A DNA stretch of 64,000 nucleotides from Bacillota bacterium (GTDB lineage: Bacteria > Bacillota > Clostridia > Lachnospirales > Lachnospiraceae). The stretch spans positions 1-64,000 of the forward strand of contig JAEYGZ010000036.1 of assembly GCA_023409535.1 (NCBI GenBank), in the 5' to 3' direction. Shown here in pieces: positions 7,181 through 15,714 of the stretch. The notes beneath the pieces were generated by a model that did no database searches, had not been told where the DNA came from, and was given only the letters and a program-made list of their open reading frames with translations. Within the stretch, counting starts at the first letter, position 1. Each line of letters starts with the position of its first letter. A program made the position numbers and the translations under genes.

Positions 7181-8827
7181 TTATTCTTCTGCAGGAGCAT
7201 TCTCTTCCTCGGCATCAAACTGGCTGATCTGTCTCTTTCTTGCCTGTTCGTCACTGTCAAGATATTCATCATAGGTGGTGATTTTATCAATCAAATGTCC
7301 GCTGTAGATTTCCATGATACGGTTTGCGGACGTTTGAATGAACTGATGGTCAGGAGAAGTAAATAATGCGACTCCCGGGAACTTAATCAAACCGTTATTT
7401 AATGCGGTGATGGATTCCATGTCCAGATGGTTGGTAGGCTCATCCAGGATCAGAACATTGGCACCGGCTATCATCATCTTGGATAAAAGAACACGGACTC
7501 TCTCTCCGCCGGAGAGCACATTTACCTTCTTGGAGCCTTCTTCACCGGCAAAAAGCATTCTGCCCATGAAGCCGCGGACATAAGTGACATCTTTCTCAGG
7601 GGAGAAAGGCATCAGGAAGTCAACGATGGTCTCATCGCCGGCGAACAGCTTGGTGTTATCCTTGGGGAAGTAGGAAACATTGGTGGTGATTCCCCATTTA
7701 TAAGTACCCTCATCCGGTTCTACCTCACCGGCAAGGATACGCAGCAGTAATGTCGTTGCCTGGGTATTCGGCCCCACAAAGGCGATTTTATCTTCTCTGC
7801 CAACGATGAAGGAGATATTATCGAGCACCTTAACACCCTCCACGGTCTTGGTGAGATTAGTTACGGTAAGCACCTCGTTACCGATCTCACGGCTGGGTCT
7901 GAAATCAATGTAAGGATATTTTCTGCTGGAGGGACGGATGTCATCCAGCTCGATTTTCTCCAAAGCCTTCTTTCTGGAGGTAGCCTGCTTGGATTTGGAA
8001 GCGTTGGCAGAGAAGCGCTGGATGAATTCCTGGAGCTCCTTGATCTTTTCTTCCTTCTTCTTATTGGCTTCCTTCATCTGCTTTACCATCAACTGGCTTG
8101 ATTCATACCAGAAATCATAGTTACCGGAATAAAGCTGTATCTTAGCATAATCAATATCCGCAATATGGGTGCAGACCTTATTTAAGAAATAGCGGTCATG
8201 GGATACTACTATGACCGTATTTTCAAAATTGATCAGAAACTCCTCCAGCCAGCGAATCGCTTCCAGATCCAGATGGTTGGTAGGCTCGTCAAGAAGCAGT
8301 ATATCGGGATTGCCAAACAGTGCCTGGGCAAGCAGAACCTTTACCTTCTCACCGCCGTTTAATTCGCTCATCATTTTATAATGAAGATCAGTTTCGATAC
8401 CAAGGCCGTTTAACAAAGAAGCGGCATTCGACTCTGCCTCCCAGCCATCCATCGCAGCGAATTCGCCTTCCAGCTCGCTGGCGCGGATCCCGTCCTCCTC
8501 TGTAAAGTCTTCCTTTGCATAGATAATCTCTTTCTCTTTCATGATCTCATAGAGTCGTTTATTGCCCATGATAACCGTATCCAAAACCTGATAAGCATCG
8601 TACTTAAAATGGTCCTGCTGTAAAAAAGATAATCTCTGACCCGGGGTAATGATTACTTCTCCCTTGCTGGGTTCGATTTGTCCGTTTAATATTTTGAGAA
8701 AGGTGGATTTACCGGCACCATTGGCACCAATTAAACCATAGCAGTTGCCCTCGGTAAACTTAATGTTTACATCCTCGAACAATGCACGCTTTCCTAATCT
8801 TAAAGTTACGTTAGCTGCCTGAATCAT
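7181..8827 (-). CDS. ABC-F translation-factor ATPase (YbiT/YkpA type), second site degenerate
   Basis: 548 residues with two ABC domains, no membrane part, and a linker of about residues 240-310 rich in Lys and Glu: the ABC-F layout. These proteins act on the ribosome (EttA-like) or protect it from antibiotics. The first site is intact: GLIGANGAGKST, LNGGE signature, LLLDEPTNHLD, VVSHDR. The second keeps the signature (LSGGERVRV) and Walker B (LILDEPTNHLD). Its P-loop reads VGPNTQATT (about 351-359) with the lysine deleted, and its H-loop reads TSPDH with Pro492 where histidine is expected. The overall pattern (KWG...YFPKD, GFMGRMLF, ITALNNGL) fits YbiT-like members. The start follows CAGGAGGTTTTAC. 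Confidence 0.85.
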   Translation of the reverse strand: MIQAANVTLRLGKRALFEDVNIKFTEGNCYGLIGANGAGKSTFLKILNGQIEPSKGEVIITPGQRLSFLQQDHFKYDAYQVLDTVIMGNKRLYEIMKEKEIIYAKEDFTEEDGIRASELEGEFAAMDGWEAESNAASLLNGLGIETDLHYKMMSELNGGEKVKVLLAQALFGNPDILLLDEPTNHLDLEAIRWLEEFLINFENTVIVVSHDRYFLNKVCTHIADIDYAKIQLYSGNYDFWYESSQLMVKQMKEANKKKEEKIKELQEFIQRFSANASKSKQATSRKKALEKIELDDIRPSSRKYPYIDFRPSREIGNEVLTVTNLTKTVEGVKVLDNISFIVGREDKIAFVGPNTQATTLLLRILAGEVEPDEGTYKWGITTNVSYFPKDNTKLFAGDETIVDFLMPFSPEKDVTYVRGFMGRMLFAGEEGSKKVNVLSGGERVRVLLSKMMIAGANVLILDEPTNHLDMESITALNNGLIKFPGVALFTSPDHQFIQTSANRIMEIYSGHLIDKITTYDEYLDSDEQARKRQISQFDAEEENAPAEE

Positions 8828-9100
8828 GTAAAACCTCCTGGATACTTCCTAATTTTAATGCAAATGATTAATCTGCTTAAGCATGATGAACAAAATGCAC
8901 GGTGCAAAAGCAGCACCTTTTATCGGAAGATGAAGTGCATCCTCCGTTAACTTATATTATCATGTATATTTTAACGTATATTCTTGAATTTGCAAGCGAA
9001 TTTTCAATCCGGAACTGCCCAGCCGGGACTTTATGCCGGTGTTTTATGATATTATAGGATTTTGTAATGCGTACAGCAGGAAAGTATTGTATAATAAAGC
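8828..9100. other. Upstream region of the ABC-F gene
   Basis: A 273-bp gap between divergent genes. On the minus strand, the leader of the ABC-F gene contains a small hairpin (GGTGC and GCACC arms around a short loop, about 8898-8916). ABC-F genes for antibiotic protection often have attenuators in this position, but I see no leader peptide and no clear terminator here. A TATAAT at 9089-9094 on the plus strand precedes the truncated GNAT gene. Confidence 0.35.
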
Positions 9101-9514
9101 TTGTATACAGTAATGCTTTATCAGGCGGATTGCTTAATTATCAGGAAAGAGGATATTGCCAGGGAGGAGATGTATTTGCTGTTTCAGAGGAATAAGCTGA
9201 TTGCCTGTGTGGCAGTTAATGAAGATCAGGATGAAGCTTACCGGGATGCTTCCTGGAGTTATACCCAAGGCAGGGTAGCTGTCATACACCGGCTCTGTGT
9301 ACACCCGGAGGTACAGGGTTTCGGTCACGGAAAGAGAATCCTTAAAGCAGCGGAAGACCAGATTCAGAAGATGGGTTATTCTATTATCCGTTTGGATGCA
9401 TTTTCTCAAAATGTTGCTGCAATTAGGATGTATGAGAGCTTTGGATATCATTTGGCCGGAGAGGTGCATTTTCGAAAAGGCTTATTTTATTTGTTTGAGA
9501 AAGCATACTGCTAA
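9101..9514 (+). pseudogene. N-terminally truncated GNAT acetyltransferase
   Basis: 137 residues from a TTG at 9101, without a convincing ribosome binding site. The GNAT body is well kept: MYLLFQRNKLIACVAVNEDQDE, VIHRLCVHPEVQGFGHGKRIL (acetyl-CoA loop), IRLDAFSQNVAAIRMYESFGYHLAGEV, and the closing FRKGLFYLFEKAY. Family members of this type usually have about 35 more residues before REDIAR-type text, including the first strand and helix; here a stop lies only 9 bp upstream (9092-9094). It is either a dying gene or a GNAT starting late. The product class is sure; function is doubtful. Confidence 0.6.
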
Positions 9515-9558
9515 TAGTACTCATGTGATATGTCGAATACAACAATGGAGGAATTATC

Positions 9559-10191
9559 ATGAAAAATATGTTTTGCGACGGGCAGGTAGTCCTGTTTCAG
9601 GGGGACAGCATCACGGATTGCGGCAGAGACCGTTCCGATATTACATCCTTGGGGGCAGGCTATCCAAGTGTAGTGGCAAAGCTTTATGCTGCACTGTTTC
9701 CGGATACGAAGGTTACCTTTGTGAACAAAGGGATCAGCGGAAACCGGGTGACAAACCTGTTAGAGCGCTATGAGGAGGATTTTAAGGCGGTAAAGCCGGA
9801 TGTTCTGTCAATTTTGATTGGCATTAACGATACCTGGAGAAGATACGATAATAATGATCCTACCAATGCGGAAGAATATGAGAAGAATTACCGTGAATTA
9901 TTATCAAGAGTGAAGAGGGATTTGCCTGAATGTAAGCTCATTATCATTGAACCCTTTGTTCTGAATTCCCTTCCGGACCGTGCATCCTGGAGAGAGGATC
10001 TGGATCCGAAGATCCAGGCGGTGCGAAAGCTTGCAAAGGAATTCGCAGATTACTATATTCCCATGGACGGTATCTATGCAAAGGCTGAGGTAGAGCGTTA
10101 TTCCTGTGAGCAGCTGGCTGCAGACGGAGTGCATCCTACCGCGTTGGGACACAGTATCATCGCAGAGGAATACATGAAAATTTTTCAATAA
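9559..10191 (+). CDS. SGNH/GDSL hydrolase (esterase family)
   Basis: 210 residues with all four SGNH blocks: FQGDSITDCG with Ser17 (block I), NKGISGNRV with Gly and Asn (block II), IGINDTW with Asn90 (block III), and ADGVHPT with Asp189 and His192 (block V). No signal peptide, so it acts in the cytoplasm. Close relatives in clostridia are deacetylases of sugars or small esterases. The substrate is not visible, and the gene stands alone. The ribosome binding site ATGGAGGAATTATC precedes the ATG. Confidence 0.9.
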   Translation: MKNMFCDGQVVLFQGDSITDCGRDRSDITSLGAGYPSVVAKLYAALFPDTKVTFVNKGISGNRVTNLLERYEEDFKAVKPDVLSILIGINDTWRRYDNNDPTNAEEYEKNYRELLSRVKRDLPECKLIIIEPFVLNSLPDRASWREDLDPKIQAVRKLAKEFADYYIPMDGIYAKAEVERYSCEQLAADGVHPTALGHSIIAEEYMKIFQ

Positions 10192-10333
10192 TGAACAAAA
10201 AATGTTTTCAAATAATTCATGAAACGTTAATATATTCTACATATATCGATTCTATAATAGCATTATAGAAAAAATCAATATATGCAAATACCATCTTAAC
10301 ATAGAATTTTTTTCATAAATCTCCTCCCTCCAC

Positions 10334-10366
10334 AAGCCAACTTTCAGTAAGTTGGCTTTTCCTCTG
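10334..10366 (+). terminator. Terminator downstream of the SGNH hydrolase gene
   Basis: A perfect 10-bp stem (AAGCCAACTT at 10334-10343, loop TCAGT, AAGTTGGCTT at 10349-10358) is followed by a T-rich tail. It also lies just beyond the stop of the minus-strand reductase at 10376, so it can serve both convergent genes. Confidence 0.75.
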
Positions 10367-10375
10367 TTTTGGGCA

Positions 10376-11470
10376 TTATACTGATGCGATTTCTTCCAGT
10401 CTGTCCATGATCGGAAGATGCTGTGTGCAAAGAGCTTCGCATTGTCCGCAGCGGATACATTCTGCCGCAAGCTTATTGGAGATGCCCCAATGTCCGGTCA
10501 GACGGCCGCTTAAACTATTCCCAAGGATTTGCTCGTTATAAGCATCCATGAATTTAGGAATATCAATCGCCTGAGGACAGTGCTTGCAGTAGCCGCAGCC
10601 TGTGCAAAGATTATTCAAAGCAATCCCCTTTGTTTCATATTCCTGATAGATCTCAGCAGCAGGTTTTTCTACCAGCCCTTCAACAGCCTTTACCGCATCA
10701 TCCACGTGCTGCTTTGAGGTAAAGCCGTTCAATGCCACAGTGATTTCTTTATGAGAAGCCACAAAGCGAAGGGCAGCTTGTGCTACTGTCAGGTCTGTAC
10801 CCTCAGTCAGGTATTCAAAGATTTTTGGATTATTTGGTATCAAACCGCCGCCTAAGGGATTCATGACAACGATACCCATACCTTTTTTGTATGCGGCGCT
10901 GATACCTGCCTGACGAAAGCGGTAGTTTAAGGCATTATAACCAATGAGCATACCCTTGAATGCCCCGGAGTCAATGACAGGCTCCAACTGATTTCCTTCC
11001 ATATGGGAGGAGAAGGTAATGTTACGAATCAAGCCCTCTTCCTTCGCCTTCTCAAAGGAACTGTACATCAGATCGTACTGTTTGCGGAAGGAACCTAAAT
11101 CCAGAAGACACCACAGATAATAAAAATCAAGGTAATCTACCTTCAGTCGGGAAAGGGAGGTTTCCAGTCTTTTGCGGAAAGCGTCCGGTGTGAATTTACC
11201 GCCGTAAGAGCCCATATTTACTTTTGAGGAGATGTAGAAGCTGTCTCTCGGCAGCTGTGATAATGCCATACCGGTAATCTCCTCGCTCTTATCGTCACAA
11301 TAAAAGGGTGCTGAGTCAAAGAAATTGATTCCCTTTTCATGGGCATATAAAACTACCTCCGCGCACCTATCAAACCTGCCTGCCTTCACGTCGGCATCAT
11401 TGTATCTCATTGCCCCCATGCCAACAGCGGAAACCTTCATATTGGTATTGCCATACTGTTTATAGTACAT
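10376..11470 (-). CDS. Aldo/keto reductase with C-terminal 2x[4Fe-4S] ferredoxin domain
   Basis: 364 residues. The N-terminal 270 residues are an aldo/keto reductase barrel: FFDSAPFYCDDKSEE holds Asp52 and catalytic Tyr57, YISSKVN the catalytic Lys, and the NADP-binding end contains VALNGFTS. The tail adds two clusters of cysteines, C289-C298 (CTGCGYCKHCP) and C338-C348 (CIRCGQCEALC), a 4Fe-4S ferredoxin module common in anaerobes. Such proteins probably couple reduced cofactors to carbonyl reduction; the substrate is unknown. It is a single gene whose start follows GGGAGGAATATAAC on the minus strand. Confidence 0.9.
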   Translation of the reverse strand: MYYKQYGNTNMKVSAVGMGAMRYNDADVKAGRFDRCAEVVLYAHEKGINFFDSAPFYCDDKSEEITGMALSQLPRDSFYISSKVNMGSYGGKFTPDAFRKRLETSLSRLKVDYLDFYYLWCLLDLGSFRKQYDLMYSSFEKAKEEGLIRNITFSSHMEGNQLEPVIDSGAFKGMLIGYNALNYRFRQAGISAAYKKGMGIVVMNPLGGGLIPNNPKIFEYLTEGTDLTVAQAALRFVASHKEITVALNGFTSKQHVDDAVKAVEGLVEKPAAEIYQEYETKGIALNNLCTGCGYCKHCPQAIDIPKFMDAYNEQILGNSLSGRLTGHWGISNKLAAECIRCGQCEALCTQHLPIMDRLEEIASV

Positions 11471-11661
11471 GTTATATTCCTCCCATAATGATAAAATTAT
11501 AATAATTTTAATATATTACGGGGCATTTGAAAATGTCGGATTTAAGCGCATAGATGTAGTATTCCATATAGTCGGTGAGGCAACGTTTCGTTTGACTTTT
11601 ATATCCATCTTGGGTAGAATTGATAATATGTAAGCAAATTCATAGAAGAAAGGACAAAACA

Positions 11662-12333
11662 ATGAATTCATTTCGGTTAAAATGGATTGCTATTCTGACC
11701 ATGGCTATTGATCACACAGCAGCAGTATTATTACCTTACGATTCTACGTTGTATCTGGTTATGCGCTGCATCGGAAGAGTGGCATTTCCGATTTTTGTGT
11801 TTTTGCTCATTGAAGGCTTTCAGCATACAAGTAATGTGAAGAAGTATTTGCTTCGTCTGGGAGCGTTTGCGCTGATATCAGAAGTACCTTTCGATCTTGC
11901 TATTTTTGGGAGAGTACTTGAGTTTTCACATCAGAATATATTTTTCACCTTATTCATCGGATTATTAAGCATCTATCTGATCGGTATTGTTGAGAAGACA
12001 TATTATCGAAAACCTGCTTTGCAAATTCTGCTTAATGCGGGTATTACCATTGTTTTTAGCTGCCTGGCAGGCTTCCTGAAGACAGATTATGATTTTGGCG
12101 GTGTCCTTTTAATTATTGCATTTTATTTGTTCCGTAAGAGCAAACTGTTATTAACCTTATGTCTTTTGATTGTAGCAGGCGTATTATTTGGGGGTATTGA
12201 AATTTATGCGGTGCTGGGGATGATACCGATTGTTTTTTATAACGGTAAAAAGGGCAAAAGTATGAAGTATTTCTTCTATCTCTTTTACCCTGCTCATTTA
12301 CTTCTGTTAGCGGCTATTCATATATTGATTTAG
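11662..12333 (+). CDS. TraX-like integral membrane protein
   Basis: 223 residues from the ATG at 11662, preceded by GAAGAAAGGAC; the frame opens earlier but without a better site. It begins MNSFRLKWIAILTMAIDHTA, the typical start of the TraX family, with the conserved DH in the first membrane helix, and continues as about seven hydrophobic helices (MRCIGRVAFPIFVFLLIEGF and others). TraX of F-plasmid acetylates pilin, but the many chromosomal homologues in Firmicutes have no proven function. There are no conjugation genes nearby. Stop TAG 12331-12333 abuts the stop of the small minus-strand gene. Confidence 0.85.
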   Translation: MNSFRLKWIAILTMAIDHTAAVLLPYDSTLYLVMRCIGRVAFPIFVFLLIEGFQHTSNVKKYLLRLGAFALISEVPFDLAIFGRVLEFSHQNIFFTLFIGLLSIYLIGIVEKTYYRKPALQILLNAGITIVFSCLAGFLKTDYDFGGVLLIIAFYLFRKSKLLLTLCLLIVAGVLFGGIEIYAVLGMIPIVFYNGKKGKSMKYFFYLFYPAHLLLLAAIHILI

Positions 12334-12510
12334 TCAAAGGTCACGGAAGGTGTCTTGTTTTTGATCAAGATGGGTGACCTCCGTATTATAGTGATTGTTC
12401 TCACCGGAAGCATAAGGCTGTTCGGGATAATAATGCCTTGCATCATAGTTTTGAACACTGCTTGCGGATGGGAACCGATAATAAGTTTTTTTCACGGGTT
12501 CAAAATACAT
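12334..12510 (-). CDS. Small Tyr/Asn/His-rich hypothetical protein
   Basis: 58 residues starting MYFEPVKKTYYRFP, with an AAGGTGAT ribosome binding site just upstream of the ATG; an earlier ATG (12534) is less well placed. The protein is polar and rich in Tyr, Asn, His and Gln, with no membrane segment or known motif. Its stop codon touches that of the TraX-like gene, so the two converge with no spacer. Unknown function; the clean ribosome binding site suggests it is real. Confidence 0.5.
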   Translation of the reverse strand: MYFEPVKKTYYRFPSASSVQNYDARHYYPEQPYASGENNHYNTEVTHLDQKQDTFRDL

Positions 12511-12703
12511 GGTATCACCTTGCCTTTCCAACATATAAATTTATAAAGTAAGATTAAAATTTATATTGCTTTTCTTTGGTTCAATGAGAATTTCTATTTC
12601 TATTGTTATTGTTCGTCAATCGTATCATAACTATACTAGGAATATCATTGATAATTTACAAAATTTACATAATTAATTATTACAATCAATGGGAGAGGAA
12701 CCT

Positions 12704-13198
12704 ATGATTTTGCTGGCTATTTCTGAAGTGAAGACCTTTATGGCTAAGCTTCTTACACAAACGACCTTTGATTCCTTCATCCTTCGGGAGATGGAGCTTT
12801 CAACCTTTATTAACTATACCATAAGCGGACAGCTGAATAATGAATTCTTTTCCGAAGAAGAGCTGAAGGAGCGGGGTGATCGCAGCTTTGCATTATGGAG
12901 CGATGTACGTACTGTTGCATTTTCCATGATCAAAGGAAATAAGACACCGCTTTCCTTTAAGCTTGTGTTCCAACTCCCGGCTGACCGGTGTGAAGAGCTT
13001 GTACATCAGTCAGGGGGAAAGCTTCGTATGGAAGAGGTCGGTGGTTTATATCTGAATGTACGGTTTGAGAAAAATGAGCTTCATATTATCACAGGGATTG
13101 CAATCAAAACCTTTACTCTTGATAAAACCCTGGAACAGGAATGGGATAAGGAAGTGAGGAAACTGCTGCACGAGCAGGGCATCGTTTTTGAAGAATAG
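12704..13198 (+). CDS. DUF5721 family protein
   Basis: 164 residues from the ATG at 12704, whose site is GGGAGAGGAACCT; an ATG at 12689 overlaps that site. The sequence MILLAISEVKTFMAKLLTQTTFDSFIL, with later SGQLNNEFFSEEEL, ALWSDVRTVAFSMIKGNKTPLSFKLVFQL, is what I know as DUF5721, a cytoplasmic family of unknown function almost limited to Lachnospiraceae and relatives. It supports the taxonomic guess. It lies just upstream of the CIRCE element and htpG and ends only 8 bp before that operator. Confidence 0.8.
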   Translation: MILLAISEVKTFMAKLLTQTTFDSFILREMELSTFINYTISGQLNNEFFSEEELKERGDRSFALWSDVRTVAFSMIKGNKTPLSFKLVFQLPADRCEELVHQSGGKLRMEEVGGLYLNVRFEKNELHIITGIAIKTFTLDKTLEQEWDKEVRKLLHEQGIVFEE

Positions 13199-13206
13199 AA
13201 ATTCTG

Positions 13207-13233
13207 TTAGCACTCTTGATTAAAGAGTGCTAA
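13207..13233. promoter_or_regulatory. CIRCE operator (HrcA binding site)
   Basis: TTAGCACTC at 13207-13215, nine bases, then GAGTGCTAA at 13225-13233: a perfect match to the CIRCE consensus TTAGCACTC-N9-GAGTGCTAA bound by the heat-shock repressor HrcA. It sits directly upstream of the htpG promoter. Confidence 0.95.
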
Positions 13234-13240
13234 TTTTGTC

Positions 13241-13269
13241 TTGACATTTCTTATATCGCGTATTATCAT
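13241..13269 (+). promoter_or_regulatory. Sigma-A promoter of htpG
   Basis: TTGACA at 13241-13246, a 17-bp spacer and TATCAT at 13264-13269. The CIRCE element ends 7 bp before the -35 box, so a bound repressor would block polymerase from the upstream side. The leader is about 50 bases. Confidence 0.8.
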
Positions 13270-13329
13270 AACATTTGAAGCAATTTATCCGTTAGAAATA
13301 TGAGTATTATGTAAAGGAGTTGTTTATTC

Positions 13330-15459
13330 ATGAGCGCAGAGCGTGGCAATTTATCAATTCATTCTGAAAATCTGTTCCCTATTATTAAGAAGTGGCTATA
13401 TTCAGACCATGACATATTTGTAAGAGAGTTAATCTCCAACGGCAGTGATGCTATCACGAAGCTTAAGAAGCTGGAGATTATGGGGGAGGCAAATCTTCCA
13501 GAAGACAATCATTATCAGATTACCGTCACTGTCAATCCTGAGGAGAAGACCATCCGTTTTTCTGATAACGGTATCGGTATGACAGCAGAGGAAGTAAAAG
13601 AATATATCAATCAGATTGCATTCTCGGGAGCTCAAAAATTCCTTGAAAAATATAAGGACAAGACCAATGAAGATCAGATTATCGGACATTTTGGACTGGG
13701 TTTTTATTCAGCTTTCATGGTTTCCACACGCGTGACCATTGATACCTTATCCTGGCAGCCGGATGCACAGCCGGTACATTGGGAATCTGACGGCGGTACC
13801 GAATATGAGATGAGTGACAGCAATAAGACAGAACGCGGTACGGATATTACTCTGTATCTTAACGAAGAAAGCTATGAATTCTCCAATGAATACCGTGCGA
13901 AGGAAGTCTTAAAGAAATATTGTTCCTTTATGCCTGTGGAGATATATTTTGTTAACGCCAATGCCAAGGTGGAAGAGAAGGCGGAAGAGGTTATTGATGC
14001 GTCCGTAGATGAAGAAGGCAATGTGGAAGAGTCAGCCAAGGAGAAGACAGACCAGCCAAAGCCCATCAACGAACCACATCCTCTTTGGGCAAAGCACCCC
14101 AATGACTGCACTGAGGAAGAATATAAGACATTCTACCGTGAGGTATTTAACGATTATAAGGAACCTTTGTTCTGGATTCACCTGAATATGGACTATCCGT
14201 TTAACTTAAAGGGAATTCTTTATTTCCCGAAGATCAATACGGAGTATGATTCGCTGGAAGGCTTGATTAAGCTATACAGTAACCAGGTATTTATTGCAGA
14301 TAATATCAAGGAAGTTATTCCTGAGTTCCTGATGCTGCTGAAGGGCGTCATTGACTGTCCTGACCTGCCGTTGAATGTATCCAGAAGCGCATTGCAGAAC
14401 GACGGCTTCGTGAAAAAGATCTCCGAATACATCTCAAGAAAGGTAGCTGACAAATTAACCGGTATGTACAAGGTTGAGCGGGAAAGCTATGAGAAATTCT
14501 GGGATGATATCAGTCCCTTTATCAAGTTCGGCTGCTTAAAGGATGAGAAGTTCCGCGACAAGATAAAGGATGTTATTATTTTCAAGAATATTGAGGATAA
14601 ATATATCACTCTGGCTGAATATCTCGAGGCGAAGAGAGCAAAGGATGAGCCGAAGGTTGAGTCCGGAAAGAAGGACGGTGACGCTGAAGCAAATGAAGAT
14701 AGCAAGCCGGCTTCCGATTCTGAGGAGACGCATCACGAGCATGTACACGGTGAGAACTGTGATCATGACCATGAGCATAATCACGATCATGAACACAGCC
14801 ACGATCATGATCATCATGACGAGGAAGATGACTTTGTTGAGGAAGACAAGAAGACAGTGATCTATTATGTTACAGATTTGAAGCAGCAGAGCCAATACAT
14901 CAATATGTTCAAGGAAGCGGGAACAGATGCCTTTATTCTGACTCATAATATTGACCAGCCATTTATCAATCAGCTGGAATATCAGGATCAGACAATCCGG
15001 TTCATGCGTATAGATGCGGATATTAATGAAGCCTTCAAGGATAAGCTCAAGAAGAAGGATGCAAAGGTATTAAAGAATAATACCGAGTCCATGACCAAGC
15101 TGTTCCGTAAGGTACTTGGCAAAGATAAGCTTGAAGTGAAGGTTGAGAAGTTTAAAAATGATAAGGTATCCTCAGTGATGACACTGTCTGAAGAGAGCCG
15201 CAGAATGCAGGATATGATGCGGATGTATAACATGTCCGGAATGGATATGGGCGGACTTGGCGGCGGTGAGACGCTGGTGCTCAATGCCAACAATAAGCTG
15301 GTTCAGTATATTCTGACCAATGAGGATGGCGCCCAAACATCTATGATTTGTGAACAGCTCTATGATTTGGCTTCTTTAAGCCACAGACCGTTAGAGCCGG
15401 AGGCAATGACAAAGTTCATCCAGAGAAGCAACGATATTATGATGTTCCTTGCAAAATAA
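13330..15459 (+). CDS. htpG: Molecular chaperone HtpG (Hsp90) with His-rich insert
   Basis: 709 residues, versus about 625 in well-known bacterial Hsp90s. The N-terminal ATPase (GHKL) motifs are intact: ELISNGSDAITKLK, DNGIGMT, and HFGLGFYSAFMV. The middle domain has SRSALQND, and the C-terminal dimerisation region ends HRPLEPEAMTKFIQRSNDIM. Two insertions explain the extra length: an acidic one near residues 215-245, and one near 445-505 containing, at 468-497, 14 histidines in 30 residues with one cysteine (repeats of DHDHEH). It folds client proteins in the cytoplasm using ATP. It is controlled by a CIRCE site, and it ends with a strong hairpin terminator. Confidence 0.97.
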   Translation: MSAERGNLSIHSENLFPIIKKWLYSDHDIFVRELISNGSDAITKLKKLEIMGEANLPEDNHYQITVTVNPEEKTIRFSDNGIGMTAEEVKEYINQIAFSGAQKFLEKYKDKTNEDQIIGHFGLGFYSAFMVSTRVTIDTLSWQPDAQPVHWESDGGTEYEMSDSNKTERGTDITLYLNEESYEFSNEYRAKEVLKKYCSFMPVEIYFVNANAKVEEKAEEVIDASVDEEGNVEESAKEKTDQPKPINEPHPLWAKHPNDCTEEEYKTFYREVFNDYKEPLFWIHLNMDYPFNLKGILYFPKINTEYDSLEGLIKLYSNQVFIADNIKEVIPEFLMLLKGVIDCPDLPLNVSRSALQNDGFVKKISEYISRKVADKLTGMYKVERESYEKFWDDISPFIKFGCLKDEKFRDKIKDVIIFKNIEDKYITLAEYLEAKRAKDEPKVESGKKDGDAEANEDSKPASDSEETHHEHVHGENCDHDHEHNHDHEHSHDHDHHDEEDDFVEEDKKTVIYYVTDLKQQSQYINMFKEAGTDAFILTHNIDQPFINQLEYQDQTIRFMRIDADINEAFKDKLKKKDAKVLKNNTESMTKLFRKVLGKDKLEVKVEKFKNDKVSSVMTLSEESRRMQDMMRMYNMSGMDMGGLGGGETLVLNANNKLVQYILTNEDGAQTSMICEQLYDLASLSHRPLEPEAMTKFIQRSNDIMMFLAK

Positions 15460-15485
15460 AATGTGATCGATCTTATTATGATAAG

Positions 15486-15517
15486 AGGTCCGGATGAGAA
15501 TCCGGACCTTGATTTTT
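15486..15517 (+). terminator. htpG terminator
   Basis: A 10-bp stem (AGGTCCGGAT, loop GAGA, ATCCGGACCT, 15486-15509) followed by TGATTTTTT, 27 bp after the htpG stop: a standard rho-independent terminator. Confidence 0.9.
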
Positions 15518-15548
15518 TGTAAAATTTATATAAAATGCTTCTTTTCTC

Positions 15549-15578
15549 TTGATAATTCAATCAAATATGTGATATGAT
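15549..15578 (+). promoter_or_regulatory. Promoter of degV-like gene
   Basis: TTGATA at 15549-15554, 18 bp, then TATGAT at 15573-15578. It lies right after the htpG terminator and about 135 bp before the DegV start. Confidence 0.6.
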
Positions 15579-15714
15579 ACTATATAGTAATGAAAACCAC
15601 ATTGCACAACATAGACACAATAAGATGAGTTTATGCATACAATATAAGTAAAAATATGGATGTTATTAATTTGTTATAAACGTTATTGAATGATTTAATC
15701 AGGAGGATAAAAAG

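Noticed and set aside
14570..14946. Alternative frames over the His-rich part of htpG
   Set aside because: They exist because the CAT/GAT-rich DNA has few stops in any frame. The HtpG frame continues through with conserved domains on both sides.
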